NCBI GenBank assembly: GCA_017643165.1
Contig: JAEPNY010000001.1
Span: forward strand, 62,001 to 126,000
DNA length: 64,000 bases
From: Psychroserpens sp.
GTDB taxonomy: Bacteria > Bacteroidota > Bacteroidia > Flavobacteriales > Flavobacteriaceae
Direction: 5' to 3'
The position numbers were made by a program, and so were the translations under genes. Positions 55,255 through 63,132 of the stretch are shown piece after piece; the stretch's first letter is position 1; every line of letters begins with the position of its first letter. Under the pieces are notes generated by a model, which saw only the letters and a program-made list of their open reading frames with translations, did no database searches and was not told the origin of the DNA.

Positions 55255-55285
55255 GAAAAGCACTATACAAATACTGCATAGTGCT
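55255..55285. terminator. Terminator downstream of the SH3-domain gene
   Basis: AGCACTAT pairs with ATAGTGCT over a loop of 11 bases, and on the minus strand is followed by a short TTTT stretch, consistent with termination of the SH3-domain gene. Confidence 0.6.
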
Positions 55286-55327
55286 AATCACATGAATCAC
55301 AACATCAACTAATTAACTTCATTCGTT

Positions 55328-56071
55328 CTATTTAAATTCTACATCGCAAGAAACAGCGACGCTAGTTTTATTTGTTTTTGCTTTTTCGAAGACGGCTAAT
55401 GAATTTGTTTGCATTAGTTTATTGTCTTTGAATACGATATAAGAGGTGCTATCTTCAACGCTACAACTTTCATTGTTCTCTGGACATAAACTAATAATAT
55501 CCAGGCCATAGGTTTTGTTTTTGTCATCAAATAGATTTACAAGTTCATGTCTTAATGTTTCTGAATTCACAAAAATCTTATCAACCTCTTCTCCATTTTT
55601 AACCGCTCTAATTTGGAATCGCTTATAGCCTTTAAAGTCTACACCTGCTTCACCAAAAACGAATTTTACGCCTGGATTTTGTTCACTGATCATTGTTTTT
55701 TGAGAGATGAGTCCGCCCCATATCCATCCTATTTCCGGTCCCATTTGCACTTTATACCATCTGCTGGTTACACCATTAATAGTATTTGGAATATTGCTCT
55801 TGGCGAGGAGGCGTACTTTTGTGCCTATTTTTAAGGTGGTAAGTTGCTCACATTGTACTGCTGCACAATCTCTAAGCGCAACTTCATCTGCTAATAAATA
55901 TTGTGTTGCCTTAGTTGCTGATGTCGTGTACACCTCAAATTGGACTTCATTATTTTGAGCGTAGATGTCTGAGGCAATAAATAACATGGCTACAACCATT
56001 AAGGCCTGAAAGATTCTAGACCATGTGTTTTCTTTTCTGTTGTGTGTGTGGATGTTCTTTAAAGTTTTCAT
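55328..56071 (-). CDS. Exported SH3-like domain protein
   Basis: The 247-residue protein has a signal peptide (AMLFIASDIYAQ, about residue 28-41) and an SH3b-like domain at about 55-120 (LRDCAAVQCEQLTTLKIGTKVRLL followed by WYKVQMGPEIGWIWGGLI). A C-terminal domain (FKGYKRFQIRAVKNGEEV, about 135-247) contains several cysteines but no family I recognise. I choose ATG 56071 because it gives a signal peptide near the N-terminus; the frame runs on upstream. Extracytoplasmic; probable carbohydrate or cell-wall contact domain. Confidence 0.7.
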   Translation of the reverse strand: MKTLKNIHTHNRKENTWSRIFQALMVVAMLFIASDIYAQNNEVQFEVYTTSATKATQYLLADEVALRDCAAVQCEQLTTLKIGTKVRLLAKSNIPNTINGVTSRWYKVQMGPEIGWIWGGLISQKTMISEQNPGVKFVFGEAGVDFKGYKRFQIRAVKNGEEVDKIFVNSETLRHELVNLFDDKNKTYGLDIISLCPENNESCSVEDSTSYIVFKDNKLMQTNSLAVFEKAKTNKTSVAVSCDVEFK

Positions 56072-56236
56072 AGTATTATGTTTTATAGGTTTATACTTGT
56101 TTGATACTTCAAAGATATGTGGCGCCTTAGTTGAAATTTTGATGTCTTTAGAATTCGTAGGAAGTGATCTAGAATTCGTTTTAGTTGTTCTAAAAAAACC
56201 TGTTATCTTTAAGGAATTCTTACAAAAACCAACCAA

Positions 56237-59200
56237 ATGAAAACCTTAAAGCTCATTATTGTTTGCCTCTTAATCATACCCTTAAGCTCCCATGGTCAAA
56301 AGCGAAAAAAGAAATCATCGGAACCAGCTGTTATAATCGAAGACAGCTTATTCCATGGTCTGAAATGGCGAAATATCGGTCCGTTTCGAGGTGGTAGATC
56401 TGTGACCTCAACAGGAGTTATTGGACAACCTTTTACCTATTATATGGGTTCAACAGGTGGTGGTGTTTGGAAAACAAATGATGCTGGAATCACCTGGAAA
56501 AATATTTCCGATGGCCATTTTAAAACAGGATCCGTTGGTGCGATTGCCGTTTCTGAAAGCGACCCAAATATTATTGTTGTTGGTATGGGTGAGCATGCAG
56601 CAAGAGGTGTAATGACCTCTATGGGTGACGGAGTTTATATTTCAAAAGACGCAGGAAAAACTTGGACACATGTCGGTCTGGAATCCTCACGACATATTTC
56701 TGATGTGATCATACATCCTGCCAATCCAGATATTATTTATGTTACCGCTCAAGGCGCTCAATATGCACCCTCTAAAGAACGTGGTATCTACAAAACAACC
56801 GATGGCGGTAAAACCTGGAAACAAATTCTTTATGTAGATGATATTACTGGCGCTTCGTCACTGTCTATGGATATGAATAATCCAAGAATTCTCTACGCAG
56901 CGATGTGGCAGCACCGTCGTTATCCTTGGTATATGGAATCTGGTGGTGAAAAATCTGGTCTTTACAAATCTGTTGATGGTGGAGATACTTGGGAAAAACT
57001 AAAAGGTGGTCTCCCTGAAGATTTTGGTAAAGCTGGTATTTCCGTTTCACGTGCCAATTCCGAACGTGTATTTGCAGTGATAGAAGCCGAAGGTAATAAA
57101 GGTGGTGTATATAGTTCGGATAATGCCGGGAAATCCTGGAAACAAGTTAATGGTGATCGTGTGAACATTGCACGCTCATGGTATTACATGGAAATCTTTG
57201 CTGATCCGCAAAATGAAAATATAGTGTATGTGTTAAATGCACCTGTAATGAAATCCATTGATGGTGGTAAAACCTTCTCAAATATTCCTGTGCCTCATGG
57301 TGACAACCATCACTTATGGATCAATCCAAAGGATAACTCTAACCTCATCAACTCTAATGATGGTGGCGCCAATATTTCTTTTAACGGCGGAAAGAGCTGG
57401 AGTACCCAACAAAACCAACCCACATCACAATTTTATCGTGTGATCACAGACAATTTAGTGCCATATCGTGTGTATGGTGGACAACAAGATAATAGTGCTA
57501 TAGGTATTCTAAGCAGAACCAACGATGGTGGTATCGATTGGAAAGATTGGTACTCCGTGGCTGGTGGTGAAAGCGCCTTTATTGCCTTTGATCCTGATAA
57601 CCCAGAAACGATTTATGGTGGCACTTATCAAGGTAATATCAGCAAGTGGACCAAGAGTTCAAGAGAACAAAAATCCATTAAAGAATATCCAGAATTAGGG
57701 TTAAGTATAGCGCCTAAAGACTCAAAATACCGCTACAATTGGAATGCACCAATCATCACCTCGCCACATGATCGATCTGTGATTTACCACGCTGGAAATG
57801 TAGTGTTCAAATCAACGGATGAAGGGCAAAGTTGGTCTGTTGTAAGTCCAGATCTAACAAAAGACGAGAAAGAGAAACACGGACCAGGAGGTGGACCTTA
57901 CACAAATGAAGCTGCCGGTGGTGAAAACTATAATACCATTACTGCGCTTGTAGAATCACAACACGAAGAAGGCGTGATGTATGCCGGAAGTGATTGTGGT
58001 TTAGTGCATATCACCAAAAACGGTGGTCAATCTTGGGATAATATTACACCTGGTAGTGTTCCTGACGGAATTATAAATAGTATTGATATATCCGAACACG
58101 ATCCAGCAACCGCTTATATTGTTGTGATGCGCTACAAGTCTATGGATCTGTCTTCACATATTTTCAAAACCTCTGATTACGGACAATCATGGACGAAAAT
58201 CGTTAACGGACTTGATGATCCGAATGGATTCGCTCGCGTCGTGCGTGCCGATAAAAAACGTAAAGGGTTGCTATACGCGGGAACTGAAACCGGACTCTAT
58301 ATTTCCAATGACGATGGGGCGAATTGGCAATCAGTCAAACTGAATTTACCTGTAGTAGCTATAAATGACTTAATTATTCAAGATAATGATCTTGTTGCCG
58401 CAACTTCGGGTCGTGGTTTCTGGATATTAGATGATCTCAGTGTTTTTCAGAACATGAATTCGAAAGCTGCCAATGTCAAAATATTTCCACCTAAACCAAG
58501 CTATAGAATTTTTGGTGGCACCTCTAATGCTGTCGGGCAAGGTATGAATCCTAGAAGCGGTGTAACCTTCGATTATTATTTAGGAAAAGATGCTGATACT
58601 TTAGATCTCAAACTGGAAGTGCGCCAAAACGGAAAGGTTATTAGAACCTATACTAATAAAAAGCCTAAAGGATTTAAATCCTGGCCTGGTGGACCTTCTG
58701 CGCCGCAAGTATTGCCGTCTAAACAAGGGTATCACCGATTCACTTGGGATTTCAATCGTGAATCATTACCATCAATAGATAAGGTATTTGTGTTTGGTGG
58801 TCACAATGGCTCCGCAGTGGCACCAGGTGACTATGTGTTGCGCTTATCGCTTGGTGATGAGGTAACCGAAACACCAGCAACGATTTTGCCTAATCCTGCT
58901 ATTAATGCCACTGCCACTGATTTTGCCGAACAGCAAGAACTATTGGTAGCATTAGAAAACACAGTTCGTGAAATCCATGAGTCGGTGAATCAAATGCGAT
59001 CGGCGAAGTCACAGCTTAAAGCGTATGCGAAGTTGTTGGAAGGTAATGACAATGCGAAAGCCTTATTAGACAAAGGCAAAGAACTCACTGAGCGTATCAA
59101 TGTTTGGGAAGAGAACCTTGTTCAAGGAAAGCAAAAGACCTTTCAGGATGTGATCAATTTTAATAACCGTCTCAATACGCAACTATTGATTTTAATGGGT

Positions 59201-59377
59201 TATATCAATCAGGCGGATCCTAAAGTGACGAAAGGTGCTAAAGAGCGCTTTTCAGATCTGATGACCGATTGGAATGTTTATGAAAAGGAACGCGATGCGA
59301 TTGTTGCCAAGGAAATGCGAGAATACAACGAGCTGTATAAGTCCTTAGATTTACCAGCGATTATTATTGAAGATTAA
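56237..59377 (+). CDS. Sortilin/BNR-repeat exported protein (glycosyl-hydrolase-like annotation)
   Basis: The 1046-residue protein has a signal peptide ([16 protein letters not shown]) and a large propeller of Asp-box (BNR/VPS10-like) repeats, with the pattern SxDxGxTW seen many times ([43 protein letters not shown]). A C-terminal Ig-like and coiled region begins at about residue 770. Proteins of this type are common in Bacteroidota and often labelled glycosyl hydrolase, but no catalytic residues can be pinned down. Probable surface or secreted protein. Confidence 0.8.
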   Translation: MKTLKLIIVCLLIIPLSSHGQKRKKKSSEPAVIIEDSLFHGLKWRNIGPFRGGRSVTSTGVIGQPFTYYMGSTGGGVWKTNDAGITWKNISDGHFKTGSVGAIAVSESDPNIIVVGMGEHAARGVMTSMGDGVYISKDAGKTWTHVGLESSRHISDVIIHPANPDIIYVTAQGAQYAPSKERGIYKTTDGGKTWKQILYVDDITGASSLSMDMNNPRILYAAMWQHRRYPWYMESGGEKSGLYKSVDGGDTWEKLKGGLPEDFGKAGISVSRANSERVFAVIEAEGNKGGVYSSDNAGKSWKQVNGDRVNIARSWYYMEIFADPQNENIVYVLNAPVMKSIDGGKTFSNIPVPHGDNHHLWINPKDNSNLINSNDGGANISFNGGKSWSTQQNQPTSQFYRVITDNLVPYRVYGGQQDNSAIGILSRTNDGGIDWKDWYSVAGGESAFIAFDPDNPETIYGGTYQGNISKWTKSSREQKSIKEYPELGLSIAPKDSKYRYNWNAPIITSPHDRSVIYHAGNVVFKSTDEGQSWSVVSPDLTKDEKEKHGPGGGPYTNEAAGGENYNTITALVESQHEEGVMYAGSDCGLVHITKNGGQSWDNITPGSVPDGIINSIDISEHDPATAYIVVMRYKSMDLSSHIFKTSDYGQSWTKIVNGLDDPNGFARVVRADKKRKGLLYAGTETGLYISNDDGANWQSVKLNLPVVAINDLIIQDNDLVAATSGRGFWILDDLSVFQNMNSKAANVKIFPPKPSYRIFGGTSNAVGQGMNPRSGVTFDYYLGKDADTLDLKLEVRQNGKVIRTYTNKKPKGFKSWPGGPSAPQVLPSKQGYHRFTWDFNRESLPSIDKVFVFGGHNGSAVAPGDYVLRLSLGDEVTETPATILPNPAINATATDFAEQQELLVALENTVREIHESVNQMRSAKSQLKAYAKLLEGNDNAKALLDKGKELTERINVWEENLVQGKQKTFQDVINFNNRLNTQLLILMGYINQADPKVTKGAKERFSDLMTDWNVYEKERDAIVAKEMREYNELYKSLDLPAIIIED

Positions 59378-59382
59378 ATAAA

Positions 59383-59408
59383 AAAGCCTTTCAAATTGAA
59401 AGGCTTTT
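59383..59408 (+). terminator. Intrinsic terminator after the BNR gene
   Basis: AAAGCCTTTC pairs with GAAAGGCTTT (10 bp), followed by TTCT. Confidence 0.85.
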
Positions 59409-59417
59409 CTCTTATTA

Positions 59418-59443
59418 AAGGTGGTCCCAACTGGACCACTTTG
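59418..59443. repeat. Inverted repeat near the putative left end of the element
   Basis: GTGGTCC (59421-59427) and GGACCAC (59433-59439) are perfect inverted copies 5 bases apart, and the flanking AAAG/CTTT extends the symmetry with one bulge. The sequence resembles the 3' end of a tRNA, a frequent integrase target, but no intact tRNA is in view. It may also be a second terminator. Confidence 0.35.
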
Positions 59444-59550
59444 TTTTTCCTTCTATTTTATTTTATTTACCTCTATTTAAGTAAATTACAGTGATACTGC
59501 CTATGAATACTGAGAAAATATAATTACTTGAAGTTTCAACAAATTAAAAA

Positions 59551-59574
59551 TATTCGTCCCCTTATTCGTCCCCT
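59551..59574 (+). repeat. Tandem 12-bp direct repeats upstream of the integrase
   Basis: TATTCGTCCCCT occurs twice without spacer (59551-59562 and 59563-59574), 17 bases before the -7 element of the integrase. They are candidate binding sites for the integrase, the excisionase-like protein or a regulator. Confidence 0.65.
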
Positions 59575-59590
59575 ATAACATTATTTAATT

Positions 59591-59610
59591 TATATTTGAC
59601 ATATGTCAAA
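59591..59610 (+). promoter_or_regulatory. Leaderless integrase promoter overlapped by a perfect palindrome
   Basis: TATATTTG (59591-59598) matches the -7 consensus and ends 4 bases before the integrase ATG (59603), so the mRNA would be leaderless. TTTGACATATGTCAAA (59595-59610) is a perfect 16-bp palindrome covering both the TTTG and the start codon: a strong candidate for an autoregulatory operator. Confidence 0.6.
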
Positions 59611-60835
59611 GGCGAAATTTATTCTTAAAGAACCTAAATCAAAAGTAGAAACTTTGGTTTACCTAATTTACAATTATCAATATAGGCGATTTAAATATTC
59701 AACTGGTGAGAAAATTAATCCTAAGTTCTGGAATAAGAAATCACAAAGAGCAAAAGAAACAAAACTATTTAAAGAATATCCAGAATTTAATACTAGACTT
59801 GATATAATTCAAAATGGCATTAATAATGCATTTCGCAAACTGCTAAATGATGGAATTGAAACTAATAACGCAAACCTAAAGGTTGCTCTTGAAAATGAAC
59901 TTTCTGATCACATTGTAAAACCAAAGAAAAAATCTCTTTTATCGTTTATTGAATCATTTATTGAAGAAAGTAAACTTAATAAGAAAACAGGCACAATTAA
60001 GGTATACAAAACCACCTATAAATATCTCAAAGAATTTAATGATAAATATAAGCCTGTCAATTTTGAGACTATTACATTAGAGTTTTATAATCGCTATTTA
60101 GCTTTTTTAAGTAACGATCATGGTCTTTCTGCAAATACTGTAGGTAAACATATTAAGACTATTAAATCATTCATGAATGAAGCAACTGAAAGAGGTGTAA
60201 ATAATAATTTAGAGTTTAGAAATAAGAAGTTTAAAACAATAAGAGAAGAATCTGACAGTATTTATCTTTCTGTTGATGAATTAAACAAAATAGAGAAGCT
60301 TGATCTTTCTTCTAGCCCTCGATTGGAAAAGGTTAAAGATCTGTTCCTGATAGGTTGTTATACTGGTCTTAGATTCTCAGACTTTACACAGATCAAACAA
60401 GAAAATATAAATTCTGACAATACTGTTATTAATATTAGAACGCATAAAACAGGACAACGGGTTTCAATTCCATTGCACAAAACTGTCAGAAATATTCTCA
60501 AAAAATACAATAATAATCTCCCGAAGGCATACACTAATCAAACCATGAACGAATATTTAAAACAAATTGTAAGCCTTGCAGGAATAAAGGAATTAATAGA
60601 AACCACGATTACTCGAGCTGGGAAAATAGAAAAAAACATTTCTCCAAAATATAAACTTGTATCAACACATACGGCGAGAAGAAGCTTTGCCACGAACTTA
60701 TATTTAGCAGAAGTACCAACTATTTCAATTATGAAAATCACAGGTCATAAAACTGAAAAATCATTTTTACAATACATTCGTGTGACCCAAAAAGAAAATG
60801 CAGATAAACTATTAACGCACCCATTTTTTAACTAA
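59603..60835 (+). CDS. Tyrosine recombinase (integrase)
   Basis: The 410-residue integrase has an N-terminal arm-binding region, a SAM-like core-binding domain (about 110-205) and the catalytic domain with Arg257 (TGLRFSDF), Lys in RTHKTGQRVSIPL, His356 and Arg359 (HTARRSF), His382 (TGHKT) and the nucleophile Tyr391 (LQYIRV). All catalytic residues are present, so the enzyme is probably active. It resembles integrases of Bacteroidota integrative elements. Its start overlaps a palindromic operator-like site, and its stop overlaps the next ORF by one base. Confidence 0.93.
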   Translation: MSKAKFILKEPKSKVETLVYLIYNYQYRRFKYSTGEKINPKFWNKKSQRAKETKLFKEYPEFNTRLDIIQNGINNAFRKLLNDGIETNNANLKVALENELSDHIVKPKKKSLLSFIESFIEESKLNKKTGTIKVYKTTYKYLKEFNDKYKPVNFETITLEFYNRYLAFLSNDHGLSANTVGKHIKTIKSFMNEATERGVNNNLEFRNKKFKTIREESDSIYLSVDELNKIEKLDLSSSPRLEKVKDLFLIGCYTGLRFSDFTQIKQENINSDNTVINIRTHKTGQRVSIPLHKTVRNILKKYNNNLPKAYTNQTMNEYLKQIVSLAGIKELIETTITRAGKIEKNISPKYKLVSTHTARRSFATNLYLAEVPTISIMKITGHKTEKSFLQYIRVTQKENADKLLTHPFFN

Positions 60836-61488
60836 TGAATACAATCACTAATAATCAATTTATTGAAAAATTTAAAACAGAACTTGTTAACGCTTCAGAT
60901 CAAAACTACTTAATCGAAAATGAAATCGAACAAATCAAGTACTTCACGATGACTAGAAATACTGAATTTGCGCCAAACCCATTTCGCAGTTACAATAACA
61001 ATAGTACCAATAGTGTCTTTGACTTAAGCAACTTAGGTAATAAAAATCCTATAGTAGATGCATTTCATCACTATCTTAGATTTGAAGAAGTTTCATCATC
61101 AGAAATTCAACATTTAAATAGGGACGCAATTCATCTAGGGACTCAATTGGCTCAATATTTCACGTGGTTAAAAGACTTGAAAGCTAAAAATGAAGCAACA
61201 AAAGTTAAAATCAAATCAAATTTGAATCTTGAACAAAGAATGCTTGCATTATATTATTTAGGCTTGGACTTAAATAAATATGATGACACTAAGACAAGTA
61301 AAATACTTTCTCAAGTATTAAATTATAACCAAGACAATATTAGAAAGAACCTCTCACAACTTTATATTAATAGTCCAAAGAACAAAGTAAGAAAGACGTC
61401 AAATTTTGAAAAGATTATTAAATTATTTGAAGATCAGCAATTTGCCGCTATTAAAAAACGAATTGAGGATGACATGAATTCGTTATAA
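60835..61488 (+). CDS. Hypothetical protein translationally coupled to the integrase
   Basis: The 217-residue soluble, largely helical protein has a central LEQRMLALYYLGLDLNKY segment and a basic C-terminal region. There is no signal peptide, and I do not recognise a family. Its ATG overlaps the integrase stop (TAATG), so it is made in fixed relation to the integrase. It is followed by a terminator. Possible roles in element control are inference only. Confidence 0.6.
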   Translation: MNTITNNQFIEKFKTELVNASDQNYLIENEIEQIKYFTMTRNTEFAPNPFRSYNNNSTNSVFDLSNLGNKNPIVDAFHHYLRFEEVSSSEIQHLNRDAIHLGTQLAQYFTWLKDLKAKNEATKVKIKSNLNLEQRMLALYYLGLDLNKYDDTKTSKILSQVLNYNQDNIRKNLSQLYINSPKNKVRKTSNFEKIIKLFEDQQFAAIKKRIEDDMNSL

Positions 61489-61516
61489 ATAAAATATGAG
61501 GTATACCCCAATAGTT

Positions 61517-61540
61517 ACCCATCTATAAGATGGGTTTTTA
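61517..61540 (+). terminator. Terminator between the integrase unit and the HTH gene
   Basis: ACCCATC pairs with GATGGGT over TATAA, followed by five T residues. Confidence 0.8.
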
Positions 61541-61574
61541 TTTGCGCCATATTCATCATTAAATAAAATTAAAT

Positions 61575-61886
61575 ATGGCAAAAATTGAAATCAACAATTT
61601 TAATATCGCTGACCTAGAACAAGCGATTAAAAATGTATTACTCGAAACAGTTGCTTTAGAAATTAAAAAGCAACTTCGACCTGAAAAGGTTCACATTTCT
61701 TTACTCTCAAGAGAAGCTACGGCTGAGATGCTTTGTATCTCTCTTCCAACTTTAAATCAATGGACAAAATCAGGTATTATTAACGCACATCGTATAGGTG
61801 GTCGTGTTCTATACAAAAGTGAAGATATTTCAAATGCACTTAATCAAGTTAGAACCGAATTAAAGAGAGGGGGTGAATCATGTTAA
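61575..61886 (+). CDS. Helix-turn-helix excisionase-like protein
   Basis: The 103-residue protein has a MerR/AlpA-type winged HTH at residues about 50-95 (LSREATAEMLCISLPTLNQW followed by TKSGIINAHRIGGRVLYKSEDI), the usual layout of phage and integrative-element excisionases that bend DNA for excision. The N-terminal half is a helical extension. It overlaps the following small ORF by 7 bases. Function as a directionality factor or as a regulator cannot be told apart. Confidence 0.75.
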   Translation: MAKIEINNFNIADLEQAIKNVLLETVALEIKKQLRPEKVHISLLSREATAEMLCISLPTLNQWTKSGIINAHRIGGRVLYKSEDISNALNQVRTELKRGGESC

Positions 61887-62095
61887 AAAAGAAAAATGAT
61901 TACTCAGTAATAGTGTTTTTTGAGAACAACATACAACCTAAAAAATGGCAATATGTTCATAAACTCAATGGCTTTTCACTTTTCCTCAATAAAAAGCACC
62001 CTGATTGGCAATATATGAACGTTTATAATCGACGTAACAGTCAGTTTATGAAGCGTTTCGCCAAGAACGATTTTATTCCGCCATTCATTGGCTAG
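61880..62095 (+). CDS. Small hypothetical protein (71 aa)
   Basis: The 71-residue basic protein is rich in aromatic residues (NNIQPKKWQYVHKLNGFSLFLNK) and has no signal peptide or obvious family. It overlaps the HTH gene by 7 bases and lies just before the iteron-like array, so it is cotranscribed with the HTH gene. Confidence 0.55.
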   Translation: MLKKKNDYSVIVFFENNIQPKKWQYVHKLNGFSLFLNKKHPDWQYMNVYNRRNSQFMKRFAKNDFIPPFIG

Positions 62096-62108
62096 TGTTC
62101 TTTTTTTT

Positions 62109-62163
62109 AACCTTTAAATATAAAAACCTTTAAATAACAACCTTTAATTATTAACCTTTAAAT
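62109..62163. repeat. Iteron-like array ahead of rep
   Basis: AACCTTTAAAT occurs at 62109, 62125 and 62153 (three identical copies), and AACCTTTAATT at 62139. The start-to-start spacing is 16, 14 and 14 bases. The array ends 30 bases before the Rep ATG. Repeats of this type are replication-initiator binding sites in plasmids. Confidence 0.7.
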
Positions 62164-62193
62164 GGTTTTAATTAATGTGCAACGATTCAGATT

Positions 62194-63033
62194 ATGATAG
62201 TTAAAAATACTTATGGCTCAAGCGTAGCGTATTCAATTAAACAATTTGGCAGAGCCCCTAAAAACGAGTTTACAGGTTCTTCACTTCAACGCAAGAAGCA
62301 AGACCCCAAGAAAGATACTAAGACAAAGAAAAAAGAAGGTAGTGACAAGGAGCGAAAGGACCGCTCCTTGTCTAGGCGATCGAAACAAAAAATTCGAAAA
62401 AAAATTACCTGCTTTGCTCGGTGTTATAAAAGATTAAGTTTTGTTACGCTCACCTTTCTAAATAAGGTGAGCGATGAACAAGCAGTAAATCTTCTGAGAA
62501 AATTTGTTGATAATGCTAAAAAACGTAGTGAAGATTTTCAATACGTATGGGTTGCTGAACGGCAAACTAAAAATGATGTCTTTGAGGGCAATGTTCATTT
62601 TCACATGATTACTAATAAATATTGGAAAATTGATAAATGGTGGAATTACTGGATTGATCTTCAAGAGAAGAATGGAATTAAACCTAGGGATAAGGATTAC
62701 AAGCCTACATCAGCCTTTGATGTAAAACAATTGAACTCTAATAATATTCGTTCTATTGCTTCTTATGTTACTAAATATGTAACCAAGAATGATGCTAAAT
62801 TTAAATGTCAAGTTTGGAATTGTTCTAAACGTGTTTCACAATTATATACGGACTTTTATACAACAACTGAATACACGGATCAGTTTAAAAAAATGGGAGC
62901 AGTTTTAAAAGAAACTGTAATTAAAGATCAGAACAACAAGCCTTTTCTAAATGTAAAACAAATTGATTTAAATAGAAATACATTACCCATGTATAGAAGA
63001 CTAGATAAAATTAACATGAAACTCAAAAAGTGA
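62194..63033 (+). CDS. HUH-type rolling-circle replication initiator (Rep)
   Basis: The 279-residue protein has a basic N-terminus (about 1-75), then the three motifs of HUH Rep enzymes: motif 1 FVTLTF (83-88), motif 2 His135-Phe-His137 with hydrophobic flanks (NVHFHMI) and motif 3 Tyr191-VTK-Tyr195 (SYVTKYVTK). The HUH pair binds the metal and a tyrosine forms the covalent DNA link. The Y-x3-Y arrangement resembles Reps of ssDNA phages and plasmids. The iteron array just upstream is a natural binding target. The gene is plausibly the replication module of the element; excised circular DNA is implied. Confidence 0.82.
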   Translation: MIVKNTYGSSVAYSIKQFGRAPKNEFTGSSLQRKKQDPKKDTKTKKKEGSDKERKDRSLSRRSKQKIRKKITCFARCYKRLSFVTLTFLNKVSDEQAVNLLRKFVDNAKKRSEDFQYVWVAERQTKNDVFEGNVHFHMITNKYWKIDKWWNYWIDLQEKNGIKPRDKDYKPTSAFDVKQLNSNNIRSIASYVTKYVTKNDAKFKCQVWNCSKRVSQLYTDFYTTTEYTDQFKKMGAVLKETVIKDQNNKPFLNVKQIDLNRNTLPMYRRLDKINMKLKK

Positions 63034-63132
63034 AATTTATAGTTGTTGGTTTATAGAAAATTATCTATATTTACGGTCCCTTAGAATAATGTAATAGCTT
63101 AATTAATCCTTTCATTAATTAAACTATTCAAC

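Noticed and set aside
59418-59443. A second intrinsic terminator of the BNR gene
   Set aside because: Possible, since a T-rich stretch follows, but a strong terminator already ends 10 bases before it; kept as a repeat of unknown role.
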